Assembly: GCA_021325135.1 (NCBI GenBank) | Contig: JAJPHT010000007.1 | Span: 33,776-97,775 of the forward strand | Reading direction: 5' to 3' | Length of the DNA stretch: 64,000 nucleotides | Origin: Pseudomonadota bacterium | GTDB taxonomy: Archaea; Thermoplasmatota; SW-10-69-26; JACQPN01; JAJPHT01 | Shown: piece by piece, positions 1 through 8,528 of the stretch | Layout of the letters: each line of letters starts with the position of its first letter | Position numbering within the stretch: the first letter of the stretch is position 1 | Notes under the pieces: model-generated | Seen by the model: the letters and a program-made list of their open reading frames with translations, nothing else | What the model was told of the DNA's origin: nothing | Databases searched by the model: none | Program-made: the position numbers and the translations under genes

Positions 1-608
1 GCCAGCACGTTGACCGAGCCGGTTTCGTCCTCGATCTCCAGGAGGCGGTGCCCGTTCTTGGTGGTGCGGATCTCGGTCACGATGCCGATGAGCGGGATTT
101 TCGCGAGCCCCCCCATGCGCGCCCGCGCGATGGGCACCGCGCCGGAGATCTCGCGGCGCTGCTTGAGCATCTTGCGGATCTTGGCGAGCCGGTCGTTGAA
201 GTAGCGCGTGAAGTCGCTGATGGCGCCCTCGCAGGTGGAGTTCCCGGTGACGTCCGCGAGCACCTCGACCTCGTGCGGGTACGCGTCGAGCAGGCGCGGC
301 CGCGGCGGGAGCGGGCCGCCCACGACGCGCGCCTTGGGCGCCGGCACCGCGGGCTCGTCCAGGAGCGCGCCGCGCGTGTCGGGCGTGAAGGGGGGCGGCG
401 CCGGGGGCTCGGGCGGGGCCGCGGGGAGCACGGGCGTCTCGGGCGGACGCGGGACCGCGCGCTCCAGCTCGTCCACGGTGATGAGGAGCGGAAGCTCGCT
501 CCGCGCGAGGAGCGCTTCGCCCAGCGCGGGCTCCTTCTCCAGGCGGGCCGCGGCGTCGGGCGCCACGAAGGCCCCGCGCTTCAGAAGCTCCGCGACGAGG
601 GCCTGCAC
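1..608 (-). CDS. polB: DNA polymerase D small subunit DP1 (partial, runs off left edge)
   Basis: DP1 is the non-polymerising subunit of the archaeal replicative family D polymerase; it carries the 3'-5' exonuclease (Mre11-like phosphodiesterase) and binds the large subunit DP2. Only about 202 residues are in the window: a helical N-terminal part, a Pro/Ala-rich linker (about residues 55-100) and the conserved entry to the OB fold, with a VEVLADVTGNSTCEGAI stretch, a YFNDRLAKIRKML helix and an IVTEIRTTKNGHRLLEIED strand. The phosphodiesterase part lies beyond base 1. The start is uncertain: GTG at 608 is used here, and an in-frame TTG at 635 is also possible. The secreted-protein gene upstream ends at 691, so the gap is short. 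Confidence 0.85.
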   Translation of the reverse strand, partial: MQALVAELLKRGAFVAPDAAARLEKEPALGEALLARSELPLLITVDELERAVPRPPETPVLPAAPPEPPAPPPFTPDTRGALLDEPAVPAPKARVVGGPLPPRPRLLDAYPHEVEVLADVTGNSTCEGAISDFTRYFNDRLAKIRKMLKQRREISGAVPIARARMGGLAKIPLIGIVTEIRTTKNGHRLLEIEDETGSVNVL

Positions 609-690
609 GCCTCGGCCGAGGCCGCCGGAGGCCAAAAGGGTACGCCTCGGGCCGCCGGACGCGCCGCGGCCCGGGTGCGCTTCGCCTGGA

Positions 691-1812
691 TCAGGCGAGC
701 CCGGCGCACACGAAGGCGACGCAGAGGCCCGCGTCCACCTCGCGCGTCGCGGGCGTCGCGCCGGCGTCGAGGCAGACGGGCGCCAGGTAGTCGCCTCCGC
801 AGACGTGGGCGACGCCCCCCGTGGGGTGGAAGACGAGGCCCGCCTGGAGGTCCGCGATGAGCGTGTAGCCGCCCTGGTTGAGGGAGACGGAAGCGCCTGA
901 GGAGGACGCGTCGGCGCCGACGCCGAAGCCCTGCCCGCCCGCGTCCTCGCGCACCGCCGCGCCCGCGCCGGGGAGCGCGTGGCAGCTCGTCCACTCCGCG
1001 CCCGCCGCGAAGCCCATGGCCTGGTCGCAGGACGCCACGACGCCGATGCCATCCACGTCGGCCCCGACCACCTCGGTCACGGACTGCGCATCGTCGCCGG
1101 GCACGACGTCGAGGCGGTGCTGGACGCGGGCCACGAGGCGCACCTCGCCCACGGCCCCGAGGCGGCTCCACGGGACGGAGACGTGCGCGGTGGCCCCAGG
1201 CGCGAGGTCGATCTGCCCGGAGAAGAGCGTCTGGCTCCCCTGGGTGGCCTCCTCGACGAGGGTCACGGCGGCGCCGTCCGCGGAGGCCGGGCCGAGGTTG
1301 GCCACGTCGAAGCCCACGACGCGGGGCTGGAACGCCGGGAGCGCGCCCGCGCCCGTCTCCACGGTGAGGTTCGTCACCTGCAGGTCGGTCGCGGGCTCCA
1401 GCGAGACGGTGAACGCATACGAGGTCGGGTTGGACGACCAGTCGTCGTAGAGCACCCACGACACCGGGCTGGGGCCAGGGAGCGTGAGGGCGACGTCGCC
1501 GCCCTGGACCGGTCCGCGGTAGAGGAGGTTCCCGTCAAGGATGACGGCGATGGAGAGGAAGTCGCCCGACGCGACCGACGAGGTCAGGTGGAGGATGGAG
1601 GGCTGGCCGAAGGCCAGGGAGTACCAGTCCTCGCGGTCGCCGGAGGAGACGTCGAGCGCGCCCTGGTAGGTGCCCACGGAGAGGGGCATCGGAGGGAAGC
1701 CGTCGTTGGGCGCGTCGCCCCCCGAGCCGGCGTCGTCCTGGTCCGCGGCGGACGCCAGGGGGATCGCCAGGAGCGCGACAGGGATCAGGATCGTGAGAAG
1801 CTTCCTCGCCAT
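691..1812 (-). CDS. Secreted protein with CARDB-like domain
   Basis: This 373-residue protein begins with a clear signal peptide (MARKLLTILIPVALLAIPLASA). The first 130 residues are rich in beta strands and resemble pre-peptidase/jelly-roll surface domains. Residues about 145-240 look like a CARDB adhesion-type domain, with a DLQVTNLTVETG start and an FDVANLGPASADGAAV strand. The C-terminal third is Gly/Ala-rich with several cysteines (CDQAMG, CHALPG, CGGDYLAPVC) that could form disulfides outside the cell. There is no transmembrane anchor or lipobox, so it is probably released or wall-associated. It lies just upstream of the DP1 gene on the same strand. The substrate or partner is unknown. 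Confidence 0.8.
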   Translation of the reverse strand: MARKLLTILIPVALLAIPLASAADQDDAGSGGDAPNDGFPPMPLSVGTYQGALDVSSGDREDWYSLAFGQPSILHLTSSVASGDFLSIAVILDGNLLYRGPVQGGDVALTLPGPSPVSWVLYDDWSSNPTSYAFTVSLEPATDLQVTNLTVETGAGALPAFQPRVVGFDVANLGPASADGAAVTLVEEATQGSQTLFSGQIDLAPGATAHVSVPWSRLGAVGEVRLVARVQHRLDVVPGDDAQSVTEVVGADVDGIGVVASCDQAMGFAAGAEWTSCHALPGAGAAVREDAGGQGFGVGADASSSGASVSLNQGGYTLIADLQAGLVFHPTGGVAHVCGGDYLAPVCLDAGATPATREVDAGLCVAFVCAGLA

Positions 1813-1872
1813 GCCGGCGGGACAAAGGGTCCCGGACGTAACACTTCTCGCGAGGGCGTATGCGGAACGCCC

Positions 1873-2058
1873 TCAGAAGCGGCCGCGGACGCTGAGGCGG
1901 AAGGCCTCAAGGTCGTTGGTCGTGCGGAACTGCTTGGGCTCCCCGACGTTGCCGCAGTGGAGGCACTCCACGGAGGCCTCCTCGTAGGCGAACTCCCCGC
2001 CCTCGTGGTCCACGTGCTGGAGGAGGGTGCTTCCGCACCGCGCGCAGGCGCCGGGCAT
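1873..2058 (-). CDS. Small zinc-ribbon protein
   Basis: This 61-residue protein has two CxxC knuckles, CARC near residue 5 and CLHC near residue 32, spaced as in a zinc ribbon. Between them is an acidic segment (HVDHEGGEFAYEE), and the C-terminus is basic. The ATG start at 2058 faces away from the Cdc48 gene, and the intervening 160 bases must hold both promoters. Small ribbon proteins of this kind are common in archaea and often bind nucleic acid or act as adaptors. Nothing here fixes the partner. The protein is complete and its composition is normal. Confidence 0.75.
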   Translation of the reverse strand: MPGACARCGSTLLQHVDHEGGEFAYEEASVECLHCGNVGEPKQFRTTNDLEAFRLSVRGRF

Positions 2059-2222
2059 GAAGGTCGAGTGGCGTCGGAGGATGCAAAACCCTTCCGCCAG
2101 GCCGGTTTGCGTCCGCGGTGCCTGCCCGCTCCCCCTTCCCTGATTCCGTCGTCAGGGGTGGCGCAATCCTCAAAAAGCAGGGGGCGGCTAGCGCCGCATC
2201 TCCCCTTGAGGAAGTGCACCCT

Positions 2223-4442
2223 TTGGCGAAGGAAGTCACGCTCAAAGTGTCCGAGGCGGTCCAGGAGGACGTGGCGAAGGGCCGCGTCCGCGTGGACGCC
2301 GCGACCCGTCTCGATCTCCACCTCACCGTCGGCGACGTGGTGGAGATCATCGGCAAGAAGTCCACCGCGGCCATTGTCTGGCGCGCCCACCCCGACGACG
2401 AGGGGAAGGGCCTCATCCGCATGGACGGCCTCATCCGCGACAACGCGGGCGTGGGCATCGGCGACAAGGTCAGGATCCGGAAGGTCGAGGTCAACCCGGC
2501 CAACCGCATCACCCTCGCCCCCGTGATCGAAGAGGGGCAGAAGCTCCAGTTCGGCAGCGGCATCGAGGGCGTCGTCAAGCGCGGCCTCTTCAAGCGCCCC
2601 GTCACCAAGGGCGACACCGTCATCGTCCCGGGCATCGCCCTCATCGGGCGCGCGCTCCCCTTCATCGTGGTGGAGATCAGCCCCGCCGGCATCGTGCAGA
2701 TCACCGAGGGCACCGAGGTCAACATCCGCGAGGAGGCCATCTCGGAGTCCGAGCTTGCGGCCCCCAAGGTCACCTACGAGGACGTGGGCGGCCTCAAGGA
2801 CGAGCTGACCAAGGTCCGCGAGATGATCGAGCTTCCCCTGAAGCACCCGGAGCTGTTCGACCGCCTGGGCATCGAGCCCCCCAAGGGCGTGCTCCTCCAG
2901 GGCCCCCCCGGCACCGGCAAGACGCTCATCGCCAAGGCCGTCGCCAACGAGTCGGGCGCCAACTTCTACTCCATCCAGGGCCCCGAGATCATGAGCAAGT
3001 TCTACGGCGAGTCCGAGGCGAGGCTGCGCGAGGTCTTCGAGGAGGCCGAGCAGAACGCTCCCGCCATCATCTTCATCGACGAGATCGACTCCATCGCGTC
3101 CAAGCGCGAGGACACGCAGGGCGAGGTGGAGCGCCGCGTCGTCGCGCAGCTGCTCACGCTCATGGACGGCCTCAAGGGCCGCGGCAAGGTCGTCGTCATC
3201 GGCGCCACGAACCGCGTCGACGCCGTCGACCCCGCGCTGCGCCGCCCGGGCCGCTTCGACCGCGAGATCGAGATCGGCGTGCCCAGCCGCGAAGGCCGCA
3301 AGGAGATCATGCAGATCCACACGCGCTCGATGCCGCTGGACAACAGCTTCGACATCGACTACCTCGTGGACAACAGCCACGGCTTCGTGGGCGCGGACCT
3401 CGCCGCGCTGGCGAAGGAAGGCGCCATGAAGGCGCTGCGCCGCTACCTCCCCGAGATCGACCTGGACAAGCCCATCCCCACCGAGATGCTGGAGAAGATG
3501 GTCATCCGCATGGACGACTTCAAGGACGCGCTGCGCGAGATCGAGCCCAGCGCGCTGCGCGAGGTCCTGATCGAGATCCCCCGCACCACGTGGGAGGACG
3601 TCGGCGGCCTGGGCGAGCTGAAGCAGCAGCTCCGCGAGGCCGTCGAGTGGCCCCTCAACAGCCCCGAGGTGTTCAAGCGCATGGGCATCAAGCCCCCGCG
3701 CGGCATCCTGCTCTACGGCCCCCCCGGCACCGGCAAGACGCTGCTGGCCAAGGCCGTCGCCAACGAGAGCCGCGCCAACTTCATCTCGGTGAAGGGCCCC
3801 GAAGTGCTCTCCAAGTGGGTCGGCGAGTCCGAGAAGGCCATCAGGGAGATTTTCAAGAAGGCGAAGCAGGCCAGCCCGTGCATCGTCTTCATGGACGAGA
3901 TCGACAGCATCGCGCCCCGGCGCAGCATGGGCTCGTCGGACAGCCACGTCACGGAGCGCATGGTCAACCAGCTTCTCACCAGCATCGACGGCATGGAGGC
4001 GCTGGAGGGCATCGTCGTCATCGCGGCGACGAACCGCCCCGACATCCTCGACCCCGCGTTGCTGCGTGCCGGCCGCTTCGACCGCCTGCTCCAGGCGCCG
4101 CCCCCCGACAAGGACGCGCGCAAGAAGATCCTGGAGATCCACGCCCAGGGCATGCCCCTCAAGGACGTGGACCTGGAGGAGCTTGCCAACCGCACCGGGG
4201 GCTACGTGGGCGCGGACCTGCAGTCCCTCTGCCGCGAGGCCGCCATGCTCGCCCTGCGCGAGAACATGAAGGCCGAGGTCGTGACGATGAAGAACTTCGA
4301 GCAGGCGCTGGCGCAGGTGCGCCCCTCGGTCGACGAGAACACGACCGAGTACTACAAGAAGATCGCCTCCGAGCTCGAAGGCGGCATCATCCGCAAGCAG
4401 AAGGAAGCGCGCAACACGCAGAAGGGCGTCGAGTACCTGTAG
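2223..4442 (+). CDS. cdc48: Cdc48/VAT-type AAA ATPase
   Basis: This is a hexameric AAA+ unfoldase that extracts and unfolds proteins, feeding the archaeal proteasome. An N-domain of about 185 residues (double-psi barrel plus four-stranded part; DVVEI, RIDGLIRDN-like segments) precedes two AAA modules. Walker A GPPGTGKT falls at about residues 227-234 and 499-506; Walker B IIFIDEID at about 282-289 and IVFMDEID in the second ring; arginine-finger SRH regions follow both. The reading frame is open back to GTG 2118, but similarity to known VAT proteins begins at the TTG at 2223, giving 739 residues, close to the usual 745; GAGG lies 12 bases upstream. The last residues are EYL, so a strict hydrophobic-Tyr-X proteasome tail is not present. 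Confidence 0.93.
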   Translation: MAKEVTLKVSEAVQEDVAKGRVRVDAATRLDLHLTVGDVVEIIGKKSTAAIVWRAHPDDEGKGLIRMDGLIRDNAGVGIGDKVRIRKVEVNPANRITLAPVIEEGQKLQFGSGIEGVVKRGLFKRPVTKGDTVIVPGIALIGRALPFIVVEISPAGIVQITEGTEVNIREEAISESELAAPKVTYEDVGGLKDELTKVREMIELPLKHPELFDRLGIEPPKGVLLQGPPGTGKTLIAKAVANESGANFYSIQGPEIMSKFYGESEARLREVFEEAEQNAPAIIFIDEIDSIASKREDTQGEVERRVVAQLLTLMDGLKGRGKVVVIGATNRVDAVDPALRRPGRFDREIEIGVPSREGRKEIMQIHTRSMPLDNSFDIDYLVDNSHGFVGADLAALAKEGAMKALRRYLPEIDLDKPIPTEMLEKMVIRMDDFKDALREIEPSALREVLIEIPRTTWEDVGGLGELKQQLREAVEWPLNSPEVFKRMGIKPPRGILLYGPPGTGKTLLAKAVANESRANFISVKGPEVLSKWVGESEKAIREIFKKAKQASPCIVFMDEIDSIAPRRSMGSSDSHVTERMVNQLLTSIDGMEALEGIVVIAATNRPDILDPALLRAGRFDRLLQAPPPDKDARKKILEIHAQGMPLKDVDLEELANRTGGYVGADLQSLCREAAMLALRENMKAEVVTMKNFEQALAQVRPSVDENTTEYYKKIASELEGGIIRKQKEARNTQKGVEYL

Positions 4443-4493
4443 GCGAAGCGTTCTTCGGGGTGCGCCTCGTTCCGCGGGAGCGAGGCTGACCCC

Positions 4494-4733
4494 TTGCGAA
4501 CGCTCCTCCTCGCCCTCCTGCTCGTGCCCGCGACCTTCGTCCTCGCCGCCCCCGCGTCCGCGGAGGGCTCGCTGCCCTGCCAGGTGACGTACCACCAGGT
4601 CTACCTCGACATGGACCACCCCACCAACGTGCCCGACGGCGTGCAGTGCGAGTCGTGCCACGTCACCTACCACCAGGTGTACCTGGACATGGACCACGCG
4701 ACGAACGTCTCCGACGGCGTCGAGTGCGCCTGA
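4494..4733 (+). CDS. Small secreted protein with two Cys-x-x-x-Tyr...Cys modules
   Basis: This 79-residue protein has a signal peptide (about residues 1-23, ending ASA-EG) followed by two almost identical 23-24-residue repeats. Each begins C-x-V-T-Y-H-Q-V-Y-L-D-M-D-H and ends DGVQC or DGVEC, so each repeat offers one potential disulfide. The start is a TTG at 4494 with GCGAGG about 10 bases upstream. It follows Cdc48 by 51 bases but is unlikely to be functionally tied to it. The same C...Y...P-x-G-[VY]-[QE]-C pattern recurs once each in the proteins at 6512 and 6704, making a local family of tiny exported proteins. The function is unknown. Confidence 0.7.
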   Translation: MRTLLLALLLVPATFVLAAPASAEGSLPCQVTYHQVYLDMDHPTNVPDGVQCESCHVTYHQVYLDMDHATNVSDGVECA

Positions 4734-4736
4734 GCG

Positions 4737-5045
4737 TCACGCGACCCTGTCGTTCTCGCACGCGATGAGCGCGCCGCGGTAGGAGAACACCGAGGCGCCC
4801 GCGCACCCCAGGATCGTCCGCGCCGCGTCCAGGTCGGCGGGGGAGAGGTCCAGCGTCACGTTCCGCCCGTCGTGCGCCGCCTCGATGCCGCCGCGCAGCG
4901 GAGCTGAGAGCCGCTGGAACTGCTCGTCGGTGAGCGACGCGACGGCGTTGGAGCCTGGCGGCGCAGGGTGGAGACGGATCGAGCCGCCGTAGCTCGACGC
5001 GCAGCCCGCGACGAGCAGGCACGCGACGAGGAGAAGCGCCCGCAC
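4737..5045 (-). CDS. Small lipoprotein
   Basis: This 102-residue protein has a lipoprotein-type signal: a hydrophobic stretch LLLVACLLVAGC with the lipobox cysteine near residue 15, followed by SSYGG. The mature part is mixed alpha/beta, with a second pair of cysteines further on (GCAGAS, IACEN). The frame stays open upstream to 5117, but GTG 5045 puts the signal peptide at the true N-terminus. Its 3' end lies 4 bases from the end of the converging small secreted gene. The function is unknown; a surface-anchored location is inferred from the lipobox. Confidence 0.65.
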   Translation of the reverse strand: MRALLLVACLLVAGCASSYGGSIRLHPAPPGSNAVASLTDEQFQRLSAPLRGGIEAAHDGRNVTLDLSPADLDAARTILGCAGASVFSYRGALIACENDRVA

Positions 5046-5103
5046 GGCCAGGCATGGACGCGACGGAGCGAAGGCTTTGCGCCACGAGGGCCCTTGGGTC
5101 CGC

Positions 5104-5535
5104 GTGGCGAAGCGCATCTGGACCCTCGGCTACGAGGGCCGCGACCCCAATGGGTTCGTGGCCGCGCTGCGCGAGGCGGACGTGCAGCGCGTCGTCGACG
5201 TGCGCGAGCTTCCCCTCTCGCGCAAGGTGGGCTTCAGCAAGGCCTCCCTCGCGCGCGGGCTGGAGGCCGCGGGCATCGCGTACACGCACCTGCGCGCGCT
5301 GGGGACTCCCCGGCCCATCCGCCACGCGCTGAAGTCCGGCGGCGACCCCGAGACGTTCCGCCGCGACTACCGCGCCTACGCCGAGACGCAGCCCGAGGCC
5401 TTGGCCCAACTGGAGGATCTCGCGCGGCGCGAGCGCGTCGCCATGCTCTGCGTCGAGGCCACGGCCGACGTGTGCCACCGCGGCGTCCTGGGGGAGATGC
5501 TGAAGGAGCGCGGCTGGCGCGTCACGCACCTCTGA
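5104..5535 (+). CDS. DUF488 family protein
   Basis: This 143-residue protein matches the DUF488 family. An N-terminal TLGYEGR strand is followed by DVRELPLSRKVGFSK, then a YTHLRALGTPRP segment and the family hallmark LCVEATADVCHRGVL near the C-terminus. The family is widespread in bacteria and archaea, often beside stress or redox genes; its biochemical role is unsettled. GTG 5104 is chosen because the conserved core begins immediately after it (AKRIWTLGYEG); an in-frame TTG at 5077 would add nine unconserved residues. It is divergent from the lipoprotein gene at 5045, and the roughly 60 bases between them must hold both promoters. Confidence 0.82.
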   Translation: MAKRIWTLGYEGRDPNGFVAALREADVQRVVDVRELPLSRKVGFSKASLARGLEAAGIAYTHLRALGTPRPIRHALKSGGDPETFRRDYRAYAETQPEALAQLEDLARRERVAMLCVEATADVCHRGVLGEMLKERGWRVTHL

Positions 5536-5588
5536 GCCGCCTAGGCTCTCCGGAGAACGCTTGAGCCTGCGCGGCGCGATGCCGCCGC

Positions 5589-6434
5589 ATGCGCGCCCCC
5601 GCGCTCATCACCGCCCTTCTTCTCGCGCTCCCCTTGGCGGGGGCCTCCATCCTGCCCCCGTCGGACCTGCCGGTGCTCGTCCACGCGGAGGGGGACGGCC
5701 ACGGCTGGATGTCCATGCGCGTCCGCACCGACGGCAGCCCCTTCGTCGTGGAGATCGAAGGCCTCGGCGCCCAAGCCCCCGTGCTCGTGATCATGGACAT
5801 GCTCGACGGGAGCGGCGCGAGCCTGGGCCACGGCCTCACCGGCGGCTTCTCCGGCTGGCAGGGCGCCTACGTCACCGGCAGCCTCGCGGGCCAGGACGCG
5901 CGCGTGGAGCAGATGTCCGGCCAGGGCAGCCTGGGCTTCGGCCTCAACGCGCTGTTCAACGACCCCGCCGCCCCCGGGCCCCGGCTCGTGGGCACCTACG
6001 CCTTCGTCATGTGGGTGGGCGGCGAGACGCGGTCGTGGGACGGCGACGTGCGCGGCGGCCCCGGCATCGAGGTGCTTGGCGTCGACCACGGCGAGCGCAC
6101 GATGCTCGCCAGCGCGCGCAGCTTCCAGGCGACCGCCAACGCGGGCGCGACCGCCTTGGGCCTCAGCGCCCACGCGGTGGTGGACGGCACGGTGCGGTTC
6201 CACGCGGAGGACCACCCCTTCGGCCTCTACGAGCCGTGGCTTCCCGGCGCGTGGACGACCACGACCATGGACACCCCTGCCGGCACGCAGGCGTGCGCGT
6301 GCGAGCGGTTCGACGCGTCGGGGCCTGGCGCGCTGGGGCCCGGCGACTACGCGTTCCACCTCACGGGCGCCAGCGCGGGGCTGGAAGGGCCCGACGACGT
6401 GTTCCTCACCTTCGCCGACGCGCGCGTCCCGTGA
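5589..6434 (+). CDS. Secreted protein of unknown function
   Basis: This 281-residue protein begins with a signal peptide (MRAPALITALLLALPLAGA). The mature part is beta-rich with many Gly/Thr turns and no transmembrane helix. A small cysteine motif (CACE) occurs near residue 238. No catalytic motif is recognised. It is one of a run of exported proteins between 4.5 and 7 kb and may be co-transcribed with the two tiny Cys-module genes that follow (gap 77 bases, then 9 bases). I cannot name a family. Confidence 0.7.
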   Translation: MRAPALITALLLALPLAGASILPPSDLPVLVHAEGDGHGWMSMRVRTDGSPFVVEIEGLGAQAPVLVIMDMLDGSGASLGHGLTGGFSGWQGAYVTGSLAGQDARVEQMSGQGSLGFGLNALFNDPAAPGPRLVGTYAFVMWVGGETRSWDGDVRGGPGIEVLGVDHGERTMLASARSFQATANAGATALGLSAHAVVDGTVRFHAEDHPFGLYEPWLPGAWTTTTMDTPAGTQACACERFDASGPGALGPGDYAFHLTGASAGLEGPDDVFLTFADARVP

Positions 6435-6511
6435 GGGCTTGACCCGTTCGCGGAGCCCGGCGCGTGCGCGGGCGAAACGCATGTGCGCCCACCCGCGGCT
6501 GCACGCCGCGC

Positions 6512-6694
6512 ATGAAGGCTGCCCTCCTCGCTCTCTGCGCGCTCTCGCTTCTGGTCGTCGTGGCGCCCGCCGTCGACGCCTCGCCCGGCACCATCACCCG
6601 CTGCGAGCTGAAGTACACCGACCTGGACACGATCTTCGCGCCCCAGGGCCAGGACCTCCCCTCCGTGCCCACCGGCGTCCAGTGCTACTACTGA
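6512..6694 (+). CDS. Small secreted Cys-module protein
   Basis: This 60-residue protein has a signal peptide (MKAALLALCALSLLVVVAPA then VDAS) and a short mature part starting C-E-L-K-Y and ending P-T-G-V-Q-C-Y-Y. This single module matches those of the protein at 4494 and the neighbour at 6704: a first Cys three residues before Tyr, then P-x-G-[VY]-[QE]-C at the end. ATG 6512 gives the signal peptide directly; the frame is open further upstream without any export signal. The two cysteines could form one disulfide outside the cell. The function is unknown. Confidence 0.65.
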   Translation: MKAALLALCALSLLVVVAPAVDASPGTITRCELKYTDLDTIFAPQGQDLPSVPTGVQCYY

Positions 6695-6703
6695 GGCGAG
6701 ACG

Positions 6704-6895
6704 ATGCGCGCGTTCCTCCTCTCCCTTCTCCTCGTGGGCGCCTGCGTGGCGCTCGTCCCCGCCGCCAGCGCGACGTGCGTCGAGGGCGTGTGCGCTCCCA
6801 CCTGCCACTTGACGTACTCCGAGAAGATCACCATCTACAACGTGGACGGCCGCCCCACGGTCGTGCCCGTCCCCAACGGCTACCAGTGCTCGTGA
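6704..6895 (+). CDS. Small secreted Cys-module protein
   Basis: This 63-residue protein has a signal peptide (MRAFLLSLLLVGACVALVPA then ASA). An extra Cys pair (TCVEGVC) precedes the same module seen at 4494 and 6512: C-H-L-T-Y at its start and P-N-G-Y-Q-C-S at the end. The ATG lies 9 bases after the stop of the previous family member, so the two are very likely co-transcribed. Four cysteines would permit two disulfides. Candidate roles (surface coat, signalling peptide, toxin-like peptide) cannot be separated from sequence alone. Confidence 0.65.
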   Translation: MRAFLLSLLLVGACVALVPAASATCVEGVCAPTCHLTYSEKITIYNVDGRPTVVPVPNGYQCS

Positions 6896-6899
6896 GCCC

Positions 6900-7118
6900 T
6901 CAGGGCTTCAGCCGCCCGTCGCGGTAGAGGCCCTCATCGTGCATGGCGCCGCCGCGCCAGTAGAACACGTAGGCGAGCAGGCCGCCCACGACCACGACGA
7001 CGATGGCCGCCAGCGCGACCGAGGCCAGGAGGCTGCCGTCCGGGGGCAGCGTGGACTCCTGGGGCGCGCTGGAGTTGGGGGCGAGCAGGAGCGCCAGGAG
7101 AAGCGCGGCGCCGCGCAT
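6900..7118 (-). CDS. Small membrane protein, signal peptide plus one TM helix
   Basis: This 72-residue protein has a short N-terminal hydrophobic signal (MRGAALLLALLLAP), a 20-residue polar loop and one strong transmembrane helix (VALAAIVVVVVGGLLAYVFYW). A short charged tail follows (RGGAMHDEGLYRDGRLKP). The expected topology is a small extracytoplasmic loop with the tail in the cytoplasm. Its ATG is 2 bases from the stop of the four-helix-plus membrane protein on the same strand (7120-7788), so they form a tight operon and may form one complex. The function is unknown. Confidence 0.65.
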   Translation of the reverse strand: MRGAALLLALLLAPNSSAPQESTLPPDGSLLASVALAAIVVVVVGGLLAYVFYWRGGAMHDEGLYRDGRLKP

Positions 7119-7119
7119 C

Positions 7120-7788
7120 TCAGATCCGGGGCATCCTGCCGTAGCGGTACGCGCGCCTCGGCGTCTCGGAGACGCGGCGCTCCTCTCCGCGCGGGGTGTA
7201 GAGGGCCCCGGAGACCGCGCCCGCGATGCCCGCGGCCAGCAGGCACGCGACGACGTAGATCACGCCGGCAGAGGTGCCGTAGTAGCCGAGGCTCGTCGTC
7301 CAGCCCGGACGCAGGTAGAGCCCGCTGGGCCACGCGACGTTGGCGAGGTCCACGCCCGCCGCGTTGACGCCCATGGCGAAGCCGATGGCGGTGAGGATCG
7401 CCAGCGCGAGGAGCCCGACCAGCGTGCCCACGGCGCCGCCCAGGGCGCCTTGCCCGCCGTCGCGCGTCCTCGTGCCGGCCCAGAAGCCGCCGAACGCGGC
7501 GAGGATCGGGCCCGCCACCAGGGGGAGGAGGCCCACGAGGGAGGCCGCGCCCAGGACGGGGGACTGCGTGGGGTCCGCGAGGTTCACGCCTTTGATCGCA
7601 TAGGCCGAGGAGAAGGCGAGGATGCCTGCCGCGACGCCCAAGGCGACGAAGAGCCCCAGGACGCCCAGCCCGGAGCGCACCCAGTCGAGGGCGTCGCTCG
7701 TGCCGTAGGCCGGCTGGCGGCTGGGGAGCGCGGCCCGCTCCTCTCGGTCGTAAGGCTCGTCGTAGGGGTCTCGACGGTAGACTGCCAT
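7120..7788 (-). CDS. Multi-pass membrane protein
   Basis: This 222-residue protein has a charged, Arg/Tyr/Asp-rich cytoplasmic N-terminus of about 35 residues, then at least five hydrophobic helices (for example LGVLGLFVALGVAAGILAF, AASLVGLLPLVAGPILAAF, LVGLLALAILTAIGFAMGV and GVIYVVACLLAAGIAGAV). It ends in a basic tail. No family motif is visible. It lies just upstream of the small single-helix protein and is probably co-transcribed with it. The ATG at 7788 is the only sensible start. Confidence 0.7.
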   Translation of the reverse strand: MAVYRRDPYDEPYDREERAALPSRQPAYGTSDALDWVRSGLGVLGLFVALGVAAGILAFSSAYAIKGVNLADPTQSPVLGAASLVGLLPLVAGPILAAFGGFWAGTRTRDGGQGALGGAVGTLVGLLALAILTAIGFAMGVNAAGVDLANVAWPSGLYLRPGWTTSLGYYGTSAGVIYVVACLLAAGIAGAVSGALYTPRGEERRVSETPRRAYRYGRMPRI

Positions 7789-7863
7789 GCCTGCCTCCCG
7801 CGCCTCTCCGGGAAAACGGGTTCTGGCGTTCGCGTCGATGACGCCTGCGGGATGGGGCCCGGC

Positions 7864-8271
7864 TCAGCGCGCCTTCGCGACGGGGGCGAGCTGCGTCCTC
7901 AGGTCGGCGAGCTTGCGCTCCCACTCGGCGAAGACGCCCTTCTCGGCGGCGGGCGACCAGCTGCCCGAGAGCGTGGCCGTGACCAGCGTGCCGCCCGGCA
8001 CGGGCTCCACCTGGATCTGGCTCACGGTGTTGCGCTCGTCCACCACGGTCCACCCTTCGTCCTCGTGGAAGTGCGTGATCTGCGCGCGAAGCTCGCGGCC
8101 GCGGCGCGTGCGCAGGCCCAGCCACGCGCCCTGGAGGTGGTCCTGGCCGCCCACGAGGTGCGCCTCGTCGATGCCGGGCGCGAAGAGGGGCACGTTGCTG
8201 GCGGAGGAGAGGAAGCCGAACACCTCGCCCAGGGGGGCGGGGACGAGGACGCGCGTCTCGCGGGAGGCCAT
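7864..8271 (-). CDS. SRPBCC (START/polyketide-cyclase fold) protein
   Basis: This 135-residue protein fits the helix-grip (SRPBCC) fold, whose members bind lipids or aromatic ligands in a long cavity. The N-terminal strand RVLVPAPLGEVFGFLSSASN is typical of the fold: beta strand, a conserved Pro, then a helix ending before the N-x-P loop. Later segments EDEGWTVVDERNTVSQIQVEP and GTLVTATLSGSW are the curved strands, and the long C-terminal helix (EWERKLADLRTQL) closes the cavity. ATG 8271 is chosen; the upstream 25-residue extension in the same frame has no similarity to the fold. The ligand is unknown. Confidence 0.7.
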   Translation of the reverse strand: MASRETRVLVPAPLGEVFGFLSSASNVPLFAPGIDEAHLVGGQDHLQGAWLGLRTRRGRELRAQITHFHEDEGWTVVDERNTVSQIQVEPVPGGTLVTATLSGSWSPAAEKGVFAEWERKLADLRTQLAPVAKAR

Positions 8272-8372
8272 GCACCCGCCACGCGCCGCGGTGGTGCTTG
8301 AACCTCCTGCTGGCGCCGAAGTGCACAAACGCTTATGCGTTGCCAAGCGGCCGGCGGCTTGGAGGGCTGAGG

Positions 8373-8528
8373 ATGCGCATTCCCGTCTTCGTGGGCGCGC
8401 AGGCGGAATGCCTGACCTGCGGCCGCGAGATCACCGACCCCCTGTCCGCGGAGGAGTGGGGCCGCTACTGCTCCCCCCGCTGCTACTTCGCGCGGGGCCT
8501 GCCGCCCCTGCTGCGCCAGGGCGCGTAG
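8373..8528 (+). CDS. Very small zinc-finger protein (DUF2116-like)
   Basis: This 51-residue protein carries CLTCGREITDP and, 17 residues on, YCSPRCYF, the two knuckles of a treble-clef or ribbon zinc site as in DUF2116-like archaeal proteins. ATG 8373 is preceded by GGAGGGCTGAGG; a TATA-like CTTATGCG lies about 45 bases before it. Its last 98 bases overlap the 3' end of the convergent gene at 8431-8823, which is unusual; the conserved part of that gene ends at about 8529, so both products remain intact. The function is unknown. Confidence 0.6.
   Translation: MRIPVFVGAQAECLTCGREITDPLSAEEWGRYCSPRCYFARGLPPLLRQGA

Noticed and set aside
1785..4697. 970-codon open frame antisense to the Cdc48 gene
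   Set aside because: It mirrors a highly conserved AAA ATPase gene; the His/Asp/Leu-rich composition is the usual shadow of GC-rich coding DNA.
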